A stretch of 64,000 nt of DNA, from contig NZ_CP045354.1 of assembly GCF_009363435.1 (NCBI RefSeq), forward strand, positions 6,166,501 to 6,230,500, in the 5' to 3' direction. This DNA comes from Labrenzia sp. THAF82. Its GTDB lineage: Bacteria > Pseudomonadota > Alphaproteobacteria > Rhizobiales > Stappiaceae. Made by a program: the position numbers and the translations under genes. Positions 1 to 7,692 of this stretch are shown in pieces; position 1 is the first letter of the stretch, and each line of letters opens with the position of its first letter. Under the pieces are notes generated by a model. It saw only the letters and a program-made list of their open reading frames with translations, was not told the DNA's origin and ran no database searches.

Positions 1-105
1 CCGGTCGCCGCCGACTGGCTCGGGTGGCCCACCGTCTTTGCGTTCATGGCCATTGGGCCTGCGCTGGGGATTGCCGGAATGCTGAGACTGAAGAAAATGA
101 ACTGA
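1..105 (+). CDS. MFS transporter, C-terminal fragment (truncated by window edge)
   Basis: The reading frame is open from base 1 to the TGA ending at 105 and gives 34 residues. A hydrophobic helix is followed by a short basic tail ending KKMN, typical of the last transmembrane segment and cytoplasmic tail of a major facilitator superfamily permease. The rest of the gene is outside the window, so no substrate can be proposed. It converges on the AlkC-like gene, whose stop lies 17 bases further on. Confidence 0.5.
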   Translation, partial: PVAADWLGWPTVFAFMAIGPALGIAGMLRLKKMN

Positions 106-121
106 AGTCTTTCAAAGCACA

Positions 122-1246
122 TCAGGGCATTGTCAGCTCAAACTCGGCGAACCCGAAATCCTTGCCGTTGATCCTCAGACTCACCGCTTGAGTGCCGCCA
201 TAGTAAACCCGCGTGGTGATCGGTCTGATCGCATGTTCTCTTTCAAGCTTCACCACTTGTCCGGGCTCCAGCTGGAGTTTCGTCCATTTGAAGACTTTCG
301 GGGAAAGCGTCCCGTTCGCCTTTTTGAAGTGAACCAGATAGTCCAGCACCAGCGACTGCGGTCTGGCAGACGTTGACGTCAGTTCAATGCCGAACCCGAG
401 CGCATCGCCATATGGAACGACCTTCGTTGAGATCATTGGTCCCGTCAGTTCAAGCTCTGGCGGGTTGAGCCCAAACGCCTTCAGTGTTGCAGCATGACCC
501 TGCTTTATCAAAGACCGGCAAGCATGCCGGACCAGCTTCTCCCGGTCTTTATCTGCACCCTTCAGCCAACGCGCTGCGGTCTCGGCAACCAGATCCGGGT
601 GGTCCTTGGCTATATCATTGAGATGATTGGCGACAGAGCGCCGGACATATTCTTCCGGGTCGTCTTTCAGGGCTTCAAGAAGCGGCAAGGTAGGTGTCGG
701 ATCGGCCACCAGCTTCTTGAGCCGCATGCCCCAGGGCAATCGTGGTCGTGTGCCTTCTGAGACAAGCCTGCGCACATGAACACTCGGATCGCTTACCCAT
801 GGTGACATGATCGCCAGGGCACGGTCCTGGTCCTTGTCGAGAAAGGGCCTGACTTCGAATTCCGCAGTTGCCCGTTTGGTCATTTCCTTCAGGAGCGTGA
901 AGGACTTCTCGAAGTCGTCGAGACCGCAATCCGTGACAACCATTCCAAGGGGCATCATGCCCCAACCGCGAATGCCCTGATCATCACTTTTGCGGTCCAC
1001 ATCGGTATCGGCCACGGGATGCAGCATGGCCTCAAGAACACCAAACCGGTCATCAAGCCCTACCGGCAGAACCTTTCCGGTGACATCGGCAATTAACCGC
1101 GCGCGTTCCTTCAGTTCCAGGGTTCCAAGGTCCTCCAGGATCTCGGCTTCATAGGACTTTCGATCGAAGCTTTTGAGATGCCTGTCGAGATGCCCTGCAA
1201 GGCAGCGCACCAGATCCGGCGAGAGGTGGTTCTTGAAAGGCTCCAA
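122..1246 (-). CDS. alkC: AlkC/AlkD-type HEAT-repeat DNA glycosylase with C-terminal Ig-like domain
   Basis: Predicted DNA-alkylation repair protein of 374 residues. Residues 1 to about 265 are an all-helical HEAT-like solenoid, with recurring blocks such as DPSVHVRRLVSEG and DDPEEYVRRSVANHL. Members of this family excise cationic alkylated bases such as 3-methyladenine without flipping the base. Residues from about 268 are a beta-rich segment fitting the Ig-like domain that distinguishes AlkC from the shorter AlkD. It is monocistronic on the minus strand. No SOS or Ada box was recognised upstream. The family call is firm; choosing AlkC over AlkD rests on the C-terminal domain and overall length. 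Confidence 0.75.
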   Translation of the reverse strand: MEPFKNHLSPDLVRCLAGHLDRHLKSFDRKSYEAEILEDLGTLELKERARLIADVTGKVLPVGLDDRFGVLEAMLHPVADTDVDRKSDDQGIRGWGMMPLGMVVTDCGLDDFEKSFTLLKEMTKRATAEFEVRPFLDKDQDRALAIMSPWVSDPSVHVRRLVSEGTRPRLPWGMRLKKLVADPTPTLPLLEALKDDPEEYVRRSVANHLNDIAKDHPDLVAETAARWLKGADKDREKLVRHACRSLIKQGHAATLKAFGLNPPELELTGPMISTKVVPYGDALGFGIELTSTSARPQSLVLDYLVHFKKANGTLSPKVFKWTKLQLEPGQVVKLEREHAIRPITTRVYYGGTQAVSLRINGKDFGFAEFELTMP

Positions 1247-1316
1247 GTTTTTGCTCCTGGCTTGTGTGTCCTCAACGATGTGCCAGAAGACGTCTCATCT
1301 CACCAGATGGCACGAC

Positions 1317-1349
1317 ACAGGCTCCTGACAGGTAATGTCAGGAGCCTGT
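1317..1349. repeat. Perfect 14-bp inverted repeat (hairpin)
   Basis: Arms at 1317-1330 and 1336-1349 (core GCTCCTGACA / TGTCAGGAGC) are fully complementary around a GGTAA loop. No T-tract follows on either strand, so a simple intrinsic terminator is not shown. It lies between the ugpC terminator and the alkC start and could be a transcription barrier or a regulatory dyad. Confidence 0.6.
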
Positions 1350-1370
1350 CAGTTGCCTTGTCTGGCGCGC

Positions 1371-1408
1371 GTCCCAAAACAAAAGCCACCCCGGTTTCCC
1401 GGAGTGGC
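1371..1408 (-). terminator. Rho-independent terminator of the ugp operon
   Basis: On the minus strand, GCCACTCCGGG, a short A-rich loop and CCGGGGTGGC form a strong GC stem with one mismatch. It is followed directly by the T-rich run TTTTGTTTTG. It sits about 50 bases after the ugpC stop, where the end of the operon is expected. Confidence 0.8.
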
Positions 1409-1460
1409 CAATTCGGGTGCGGACATTCTTTGGCTGCCACCTCACCTGATTGCAGATCTG

Positions 1461-2537
1461 TCAGTCAATCCGTTGTCCGGTGGCAGCATCAAAGAAATGC
1501 ACGTTTTTGGTGTCAACCTTCAGGTGCATGGTCTCGCCCGGTTCGTGATGGGCATGGCTGGAGACGCGTACGACTATTTCCTGCCCGCCGTCGCCAAAGC
1601 TTGCATAAACATAGCTTTCCGCGCCGACAGGTTCCAGAACGTTCACCGTCACCTCAAGGTTCACACCATCGCCGTCAGTCGGCCCGTCAACCACATCAAG
1701 ATGTTCAGGACGTACGCCAATGATGTAGCCATCCTTGCCCTTGGTGTTCGCTCCGCTGAGCCCGCTGCCGGTTTCAAGAGCAAGCCCGGTGCCATCCGCC
1801 TTGACCTTCAGAAGGTTCATTGCCGGAGATCCGATAAAGCTCGCCACAAAGGTCGACGCCGGGTTGTCGTAAACGTCGATTGGCGACCCGATCTGTTCGA
1901 TGTTGCCGCCATTCAGAACGACAAGACGATCGGCAAGCGTCATGGCTTCCAGCTGGTCATGGGTCACATAAACGCTGGTGGTGCCAAGCGACCGCTGCAG
2001 ACGCTTGATTTCCACACGCATCTGGACGCGCAATTTGGCATCAAGGTTGGAAAGCGGTTCGTCAAACAGGAAGGCTGCCGGTTCACGTACAATGGCGCGA
2101 CCCATGGCGACACGCTGACGCTGACCGCCGGAGAGCGCCCGGGGCTTGCGGTCGAGATAATCGCCGATTTCAAGAATGCGCGCGGCTTCCTTGACCCGGC
2201 GATCGATCTCTTCTTTGGCCATGCCCCGGTTTTTGAGGCCGTAGGCAAGGTTGTTATAGACCGACATATGCGGATAGAGCGCATAGTTCTGGAACACCAT
2301 CGCGATATCGCGATCTGCAGGGTCGACCTTGTTGACCAGCCGGTCGCCGATCTTGATGTCACCTGTGGTGATGTCCTCAAGCCCCGCAATCATGCGCAAA
2401 AGCGTGGACTTGCCGCAGCCGGAGGGACCAACCAGAACGATGAATTCACCGTCGTCGATATCGATGGAAACGCCTTTGACGGCTTCCACTTCACCGGCAT
2501 AGACCTTCCGGACCGTGTCGAGAGTAATCGTTGACAT
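1461..2537 (-). CDS. ugpC: Glycerol-3-phosphate ABC importer, ATPase UgpC
   Basis: Cytoplasmic ATPase of 358 residues in the MalK/UgpC class. The Walker A motif GPSGCGKST is at residues 37-45, the signature LSGGQ at 135-139, and Walker B FLFDEP at 156-161. A C-terminal regulatory TOBE region follows about residue 235, with the class motif IGVRPEHL. It is the last gene of the ugpBAEC operon, 17 bases after ugpE, with an AGAGGT ribosome site before the ATG. MalK-class ATPases are often shared among sugar importers, so substrate specificity comes from the neighbouring UgpB-like protein and not from this gene. Confidence 0.88.
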   Translation of the reverse strand: MSTITLDTVRKVYAGEVEAVKGVSIDIDDGEFIVLVGPSGCGKSTLLRMIAGLEDITTGDIKIGDRLVNKVDPADRDIAMVFQNYALYPHMSVYNNLAYGLKNRGMAKEEIDRRVKEAARILEIGDYLDRKPRALSGGQRQRVAMGRAIVREPAAFLFDEPLSNLDAKLRVQMRVEIKRLQRSLGTTSVYVTHDQLEAMTLADRLVVLNGGNIEQIGSPIDVYDNPASTFVASFIGSPAMNLLKVKADGTGLALETGSGLSGANTKGKDGYIIGVRPEHLDVVDGPTDGDGVNLEVTVNVLEPVGAESYVYASFGDGGQEIVVRVSSHAHHEPGETMHLKVDTKNVHFFDAATGQRID

Positions 2538-2554
2538 AAAGTACCTCTAATTTC

Positions 2555-3397
2555 TCACTTGTCGCTCTCGACGAGTCCTTTGACGAACCAGCTCTGGAAG
2601 ATCACAACGACCAGCACGGGCGGTATGATGGCAAGTATTGCCAAAGCCATGGCCTCATTGAAGTCCGGGATCTGAGCACCGACCCAGACCTGGAGGATCT
2701 GCTTGATGCCGCGCACAAGCGTGAACAGGCTCTCGTCCGTGGTGATCAGCGTCGGCCAGAGATACTGGTTCCAGCCAAAGACGAACATGATGATGAAGAT
2801 TGCCGCAATCATCGTCTTGGACAGCGGCACTAGGATATCCTTGAAGAATTTCCAGGGGCCGGCGCCGTCAATGCGGGCTGCCTCCAACAATTCGTCCGGA
2901 ACAGACATGAAGAACTGGCGGAAGAAGAATGTGCCGGTCGCAGAAGCAATCAGCGGAACAATCAATCCACTATAGGTGTTCACCATGCCAAGCGACTGGA
3001 CAATCTCGTAAGACGGCAGGATGCGCACTTCCAGAGGCAGCAGCAGTGTGGCAAAGATCACCCAGAAGCAGAGTGTTGCCATCGGAAAGCGGAAATAGAC
3101 GATGGCATAGGCTGCAAGCATCGAGATGATGATCTTGCCGATGGCAAAACCGAAGCCGAGGATCATCGAGTTCTTCAGCATGACGAAGCCGTCGACTTCC
3201 TTGGTGAAGCCACCAGCCTCAAAAAGTACCTTTTCGTAGTTTTCCAGAAACTTGCCACCCGGCAGGAACTGGACACCTTCCTTGTAGACCGTGATTGCAT
3301 CGTGGGTGCTGGTCAAGAAGGTCAGCGCAACGGGCGTGACCATGAAAAACACACCGGCCAGCAGGATCAGGTGATCTGAGATCTGAAGTTTGTTCAT
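2555..3397 (-). CDS. ugpE: Glycerol-3-phosphate ABC importer, permease UgpE
   Basis: Inner-membrane permease of 280 residues with about six transmembrane helices, family MalFG/UgpE. The cytoplasmic EAA loop that contacts the ATPase is at about residues 172-190 (EAARIDGAGPWKFFKDILVP). It pairs with UgpA to form the channel. The start ATG lies 12 bases after the ugpA stop and behind a G-rich ribosome site, so translation is probably coupled. Length and position match UgpE in known operons. Confidence 0.87.
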   Translation of the reverse strand: MNKLQISDHLILLAGVFFMVTPVALTFLTSTHDAITVYKEGVQFLPGGKFLENYEKVLFEAGGFTKEVDGFVMLKNSMILGFGFAIGKIIISMLAAYAIVYFRFPMATLCFWVIFATLLLPLEVRILPSYEIVQSLGMVNTYSGLIVPLIASATGTFFFRQFFMSVPDELLEAARIDGAGPWKFFKDILVPLSKTMIAAIFIIMFVFGWNQYLWPTLITTDESLFTLVRGIKQILQVWVGAQIPDFNEAMALAILAIIPPVLVVVIFQSWFVKGLVESDK

Positions 3398-3409
3398 TGC
3401 CGCCCCCTT

Positions 3410-4291
3410 TTACGTGTAGTGCACGCGCCGCTCGATCAGGCGGAACTGAATGACTGTCAGAACGAATACCATCGCCATCAACAGAACCGATTGCGCCGAC
3501 GAGCCGCCAAGGTCATTGCCGCGGAAGCCGTCGAGATAGACCTTGTAGACCAGGGTCACCGGGTTGTTGCCAGGCTCGTTCTTCACGATGACATCGATGA
3601 TGCCGAACGTGTCGAAGAACGCGTAGGTGATGTTGATGATGAGAAGGAAGAAGCCTGTCGGCGCCAGAAGCGGGAACGTGACCGTCCAGAAGCGGCGCAT
3701 GCCGGAGCGGCAGTCAATGCTGGCCGCCTCCTGCACCGACTTTGAAATGCCCTGAAGCCCTGACAGGAAGAAGATGAAGTTGACCGGTATCTGTTTCCAG
3801 ACAGCCGTCACGATCATTGCAAAGCTGGTGTCGAAATAGTCCACACCGATCTGCATCCTCCAGCCGAACAGCGCGAAAAAGTCGACGATTGGCCCGACGT
3901 GCTGATCGAACAGCAGAACACCGATCAGACCGGCAACCGGAGGAGCCACCGCATAGACCCACATCAGCAGGGTCTTGTAGCTGGATGCACCCCGCAGAAC
4001 CTTGTCAGCCTTGACGGCCAGCAGAAGAGCGATGCCAAGAGACAGGAATGTAACGAAGAACGTGAATACGCCGGTAAAACGCGCGACACGACCGTAGTCG
4101 GTCGAGGTCAGCGTATCGCTGAAATTGTCGAGCCCTACGAACGTTGAGCCGAAGCCAAAGGGATCTTCCAGATAAAACGATGACTGCACCGCTTCGGCCG
4201 CCGGCCAGAGAAAGAAGATCGTCACGATGGCCAGCTGCGGCATCAGCAGCATGTAGGGCAGCCACGGGGACTGGAATTGAACTTTTTTCAT
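3410..4291 (-). CDS. ugpA: Glycerol-3-phosphate ABC importer, permease UgpA
   Basis: Inner-membrane permease of 293 residues from the chosen start, beginning MKKVQFQSPWLPY, which is typical of UgpA N-termini. A further in-frame ATG 14 codons upstream (4333) would give an atypical leader. Six hydrophobic segments and an EAA loop (EAASIDCRSG, about residues 188-197) are visible. It follows ugpB after a 13-bp hairpin that could lower permease expression relative to the binding protein. The family call is firm; the start is the least certain part. Confidence 0.86.
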   Translation of the reverse strand: MKKVQFQSPWLPYMLLMPQLAIVTIFFLWPAAEAVQSSFYLEDPFGFGSTFVGLDNFSDTLTSTDYGRVARFTGVFTFFVTFLSLGIALLLAVKADKVLRGASSYKTLLMWVYAVAPPVAGLIGVLLFDQHVGPIVDFFALFGWRMQIGVDYFDTSFAMIVTAVWKQIPVNFIFFLSGLQGISKSVQEAASIDCRSGMRRFWTVTFPLLAPTGFFLLIINITYAFFDTFGIIDVIVKNEPGNNPVTLVYKVYLDGFRGNDLGGSSAQSVLLMAMVFVLTVIQFRLIERRVHYT

Positions 4292-4367
4292 ATGAGTTTT
4301 TCTTGACCCCCGGGAATGGGTAAAGCGGGTCACCAGATAAACCGGCAGACCCGCTTGACGTTCATGG

Positions 4368-4397
4368 AAATGGGGGCGCTTCGGAGCGCCCCCATTT
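4368..4397 (-). repeat. Perfect 13-bp stem-loop between ugpB and ugpA
   Basis: Arms at 4368-4380 and 4385-4397 are fully complementary around a 4-base loop, without a T-run. It stands directly after the stop of the binding-protein gene. In ABC importer operons such hairpins commonly stabilise the upstream part of the mRNA and attenuate the downstream permease genes; that role is inferred here. Confidence 0.7.
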
Positions 4398-4416
4398 GGG
4401 GTAGGTCAACCTGAAC

Positions 4417-5727
4417 TTAGTTGCCGGTGGTCTTGGAGAAACGCTCAAGAAGCTTGTTGCCATCTGCTTCGATGGTTTTGAAAGCGTCTTCAACGGAGGT
4501 ATCGCCAGACATGATCTTACCGTACTCGCGGTTCATGACGTCGCGAATCTGAACGTAGAAGCCCATGCGGTAGCCCTTGGTCCAGTCGCCGCCCGGCAGG
4601 GTCAGCTGCTTGATGCCGATTTCGGCAGCAGGCGTGGTGTTGTAGTAACCGTCCGACTTGGCCAGTTCGTATGCAGCGTTGGTGATCGGCACATAGCCGG
4701 TCTCTTTGTGCCACATATACTGAACTTCCGGAGACGTCAGGTACTCGTAGAAGGACGCAACGCACTTGTTTTCTTCGTCCGGCTTGCCAGCCATTGCGAA
4801 GAGAGCTGCGCCACCGATGAAGGTGCCGGTGCCAGCGCCGTCAACAGCATCCCAGTAAGGCAGGTAAGTTGCAGAGAACGGGAACTCAACGGTTTTGGAG
4901 ATACCGCCGAACGACCCCGAAGAGCCGAGCCACATGGCGACTTTGCCTTCGTTGAACGGGGTCTGGTTGTCGCCCCAACCAGTGCCGTAGTAACCGAACA
5001 GACCATCGTCCAGCCAACCTTTGACAGCGCTGAAGTGATTTTTGATCGGCTCACCGAAGACCAGCTTGGTGTCCTTTGAACCGTCGTAACCGTTGTTGTT
5101 GGTTGCGAACTGCAGGTTATGGCGGGACTTGAAGTTCTCGGTGAAGATCCAAGGCAGGTGAGACTGTGCAAGCGGCACATAGCCTGCTTCTTTCAGCTTC
5201 GGTGCGATTTCCGCAAACTCTTCCCATGTCTTCGGAGCTTCAACACCGGCCTTTTTCAGGGCGTCGACGTTGTAGTAGAGGATCGGTGTGGAGGAGTTGA
5301 ACGGCATGCCGATCATCTTGCCGTCACTGTCGGCATAGAAGTAGCGAACGCCATCGATATAGTCTTCGATGCTGAAGTTGGCACCGGCGTTTTCCAGGAT
5401 GTCCTGGGCCGGAATAACGGCACCCTTGGCTCCGATGATGGTCGCTGCGCCAGCATCGAACACCTGCAGAATGTTCGGCTGTTCACCGGCACGGAAAGCC
5501 GCGATGCCGGCTGTCAGGGTCTCTTCATAAGTGCCCTTGAAGACCGGTGTGATTTTACAAGCGTCCTGAGAAGCGTTGTAGCCGTTCGAAATGTCGACAA
5601 CAACTTCGCCCAGACGTCCACCCATGGCGTGCCACCAGGCAATGTCGGTTGCCGCATATGAAGCGGAGGATGTGCCCAACAGGGCAGCCGCAGCGACAAA
5701 GCTGGCGACTGTTTTACGATAAGCCAT
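4417..5727 (-). CDS. ugpB: Glycerol-3-phosphate-binding periplasmic protein UgpB
   Basis: Extracellular binding protein of 436 residues. A signal peptide occupies residues 1 to about 25, ending SYA. The mature N-terminus TDIAWWHAMGG and the later YNVDALKKAGV, PKTWEEF and SSGSFGGISK blocks are characteristic of UgpB within family 1 solute-binding proteins. Its role is to deliver sn-glycerol-3-phosphate or glycerophosphodiesters to UgpAE. It is the first gene of the operon, with a GGGAG ribosome site. Upstream lie two identical palindromic boxes that look like operators. No Pho box was recognised, so control may be by carbon source and not by phosphate. Confidence 0.88.
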   Translation of the reverse strand: MAYRKTVASFVAAAALLGTSSASYAATDIAWWHAMGGRLGEVVVDISNGYNASQDACKITPVFKGTYEETLTAGIAAFRAGEQPNILQVFDAGAATIIGAKGAVIPAQDILENAGANFSIEDYIDGVRYFYADSDGKMIGMPFNSSTPILYYNVDALKKAGVEAPKTWEEFAEIAPKLKEAGYVPLAQSHLPWIFTENFKSRHNLQFATNNNGYDGSKDTKLVFGEPIKNHFSAVKGWLDDGLFGYYGTGWGDNQTPFNEGKVAMWLGSSGSFGGISKTVEFPFSATYLPYWDAVDGAGTGTFIGGAALFAMAGKPDEENKCVASFYEYLTSPEVQYMWHKETGYVPITNAAYELAKSDGYYNTTPAAEIGIKQLTLPGGDWTKGYRMGFYVQIRDVMNREYGKIMSGDTSVEDAFKTIEADGNKLLERFSKTTGN

Positions 5728-6205
5728 GTTTATTTGCTCCCATCTCGAAGGGCATTTTTCGCCCCGGTCAGCAGTTGGTTTTCACGATACTGAAATGGCT
5801 TCATCAGCATCAGAAAGGATAACGCCTGCGTTTCGTATTGTTTTCATATGAACGTTGTATGACGCTCATATGAACATTAAAAGACGCCCAGACCGCGTCC
5901 GCAAGTGGCAACAGATGAAAACTTGCATATTTTGTTCAATCGCCGAGAGGCCGGCTATTTTTTTCTTCATATCGAAGACCCCGCAAGACAATGGTTTTCC
6001 CGCGGAGTCGCGCGCTTTTTTTCAGCGCGAACCCTTCATTGATGCCATCATTTTCAAGAGGTTTAGCCGGATCGTTTGAACGGGCTTTGGTGAAGCTGAT
6101 TTCGTAAATATTTCTATTAATTCAGAAATTTGGGCGAATGCGCGATTCCCCTGAGGCATTCAACACCTGTCAGGCAGCTCACTGGTCGTAAGCCTTTTTG
6201 AGCCC
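5728..6205. other. Intergenic region upstream of ugpB
   Basis: These 478 bases separate ugpB from the GT29 gene's 3' end. The only structure I see is the repeated TCATATGA boxes at 5844-5878. The segment is more AT-rich than the flanking genes. A 74-codon open frame on the plus strand (5855-6079) has no ribosome site and unconvincing composition. Confidence 0.6.
5844..5878 (-). promoter_or_regulatory. Paired palindromic boxes, candidate ugp operator
   Basis: TCATATGAACGTT (5844-5856) and TCATATGAACATT (5866-5878) are direct repeats starting exactly 22 bases apart, about two helical turns. Each contains the self-complementary octamer TCATATGA. They lie 117-151 bases before the ugpB start. Spacing and symmetry suggest two dimers binding the same DNA face. 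The cognate regulator is not encoded nearby. Confidence 0.55.
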
Positions 6206-6898
6206 TCAGGCGTCCTGACCGAAGATCCGTTTCTTGGTGCTGGAGGATGAATGCAACAGCTTGTTGTAGATATAATGCTTGCTTCGTTTTTCCAAAAACC
6301 GAAACGCGTATTCAACGCGACCTTTCAGGCTTCTGCTGACTTGCGGACCCGAGGTCAGGTACCTGCGGATGCGTCCCTCATCACAGAGCCGATCCACCCA
6401 TAGCTTTTCCGCATCCCAGTCATGAGTGTGCTGTTTGCCCTGATGGGTAAACCCGAACAGATGGATCTCCACTTCGGGCATGACATCCAGAATCTCCGCG
6501 ATGATGGACGCCCCGGTCGTCGGGTTGCTTCGTTCAAACGGATCAAATTCCTTGAGGTGACCACGTGCTTTGGTTATCGGGCCGAACCCCAGATGGGACT
6601 GTTTGCACTCCTTGGTGAAGAGCCAGTCGACGTCCCCATTTTCCCGGATATCATTCACCCAGACTTCAGGCGCACGATGCAATGCGACAGGATTTATCCG
6701 CTTGCTCATATAGACGCGTGCGCGGTTGAGCAGCAATGCATCGACCCGTTCGCCTGCCGCGCCGCAAGCCGGAGCGCTGTTGAACCGCAGTACAAAATCG
6801 GCCTTGTCGATCATATCTGCGTCGGCCTTCGAAACAGGCCCGTTTCCGACGATGGAAATCGTTTTGATCCCGCGCTTCTTCAAGTCGCTTATTGGCAT
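6206..6898 (-). CDS. GT29 sialyltransferase-like glycosyltransferase
   Basis: Predicted cytosolic protein of 230 residues with the motif set of glycosyltransferase family 29. The sialylmotif L-like stretch TISIVGNGPVSKADADMID is at about residues 13-31, leading into DFVLRFN. A motif S-like block at about 125-150 begins NPTTGASIIAEI and ends LFGF. The motif VS pattern H-x4-E is at His159/Glu164. Family members transfer sialic acid or related nonulosonates from CMP-sugars to glycans, but many bacterial homologues are uncharacterised. There is no signal peptide or membrane segment, no sugar-synthesis neighbours, and an AGGAAG ribosome site. Family membership is likely; the substrate is unknown. 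Confidence 0.7.
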   Translation of the reverse strand: MPISDLKKRGIKTISIVGNGPVSKADADMIDKADFVLRFNSAPACGAAGERVDALLLNRARVYMSKRINPVALHRAPEVWVNDIRENGDVDWLFTKECKQSHLGFGPITKARGHLKEFDPFERSNPTTGASIIAEILDVMPEVEIHLFGFTHQGKQHTHDWDAEKLWVDRLCDEGRIRRYLTSGPQVSRSLKGRVEYAFRFLEKRSKHYIYNKLLHSSSSTKKRIFGQDA

Positions 6899-7095
6899 GA
6901 AATCTTCCTGAATGCTGCACCGGGCCGTATAGCAATCCGATTCTCAACCGGCAACGGCTGTTTGCGGTCCGGCCGAGTGGCCATGGCACGGACACATGGC
7001 CAGAACACACTGCATCACGGCCTTTTCGACAACACGGTTCCGCAAACGAATGGCATCCGCTAAGCTGAATTCATTGTTCGTTGACCTGGCACAGC

Positions 7096-7692
7096 ATGAC
7101 CCTGCCCTTCTCTTCTGTCTTTCCGTTGAAAAAAGCGCGTGCGCATGAAATCTGCGGCGACAGCGCTTTGGTTTTTGCCGCATCAAGTGCCGGACTTTCG
7201 ACAGGCACTGTTGTCTGGATTTCCGAAAACTGGCGTCCGACGATCAACCCGGAAGGCCTGTCTCCTTTCTGTGACCCGGGCAAACTGCTTCTGACCCGTG
7301 CCGACAGCCAGCTGAATGTTCTGGCCAGCGCCGAAACGGCACTACGGTCCGGTGCCGCCGGGCTTGTCGTGGCAGAACTTTCCAGCACCATCGGGCTGAC
7401 GGAAGGGCGCAGACTGCAGCTGGCGGCGGAAGCCGGAAGAACGACCGCACTGCTCATCATTCCGGATGGCGCGGGAAGCAATGCGGCAGAAACCCGCTGG
7501 CGCTGCACCGGCGTCCCGGCTGGACAACCACAGCCTGGCCCCGCCTATGGCACCCCTCGTCAAAAGGACCATGACTCGACTCATTGGCGTTGGTCGCTTA
7601 TAAAGAACAAAATAGGAACATTGTCAGAATGGATTGTCCGTTGGGATGCAGCGACGCATCGTATCATTGTGGTTTCCGAGGCTGGCAGCTGA
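7096..7692 (+). CDS. imuA: ImuA, mutasome accessory protein
   Basis: About 198 residues, RecA/SulA-related ImuA family, which acts with ImuB and DnaE2 in SOS-induced error-prone translesion synthesis. Recognisable family blocks are ARAHEICGDSALVFA, the central GLSPFCDPGKLLL, the segment ALRSGAAGLVVAEL, the run RRLQLAAEAGRTTALLI, and the C-terminal WIVRWDAATHRI. An in-frame TTG at 7081 is an alternative start; neither has a strong ribosome site. The 3' end overlaps imuB by 47 bases. Codons for residues IKNKIGT near the C-terminus are unusually AT-rich and encode a LexA box. No perfect LexA box was found upstream of imuA itself. Confidence 0.8.
   Translation: MTLPFSSVFPLKKARAHEICGDSALVFAASSAGLSTGTVVWISENWRPTINPEGLSPFCDPGKLLLTRADSQLNVLASAETALRSGAAGLVVAELSSTIGLTEGRRLQLAAEAGRTTALLIIPDGAGSNAAETRWRCTGVPAGQPQPGPAYGTPRQKDHDSTHWRWSLIKNKIGTLSEWIVRWDAATHRIIVVSEAGS
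7605..7619 (+). promoter_or_regulatory. LexA (SOS) box GAAC-N7-GAAC inside imuA, ahead of imuB
   Basis: GAACAAAATAGGAAC matches exactly the alphaproteobacterial LexA site (GTTC-N7-GTTC read on the other strand). It begins 41 bases before the imuB ATG and overlaps a TATAAA element at 7600-7605. It is within the imuA reading frame. Confidence 0.75.

Noticed and set aside
1335..2534. 399-codon plus-strand frame opposite ugpC
   Set aside because: It is an antisense shadow of a well-supported ABC ATPase gene.
5855..6079. 74-codon plus-strand frame in the region upstream of ugpB
   Set aside because: No ribosome site, repeated Phe and basic residues from AT-rich DNA, and it overlaps the candidate operator boxes.
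7030..7095. SOS box directly upstream of imuA
   Set aside because: GTTC elements occur, but none has the required partner at seven bases; only the internal box is exact.
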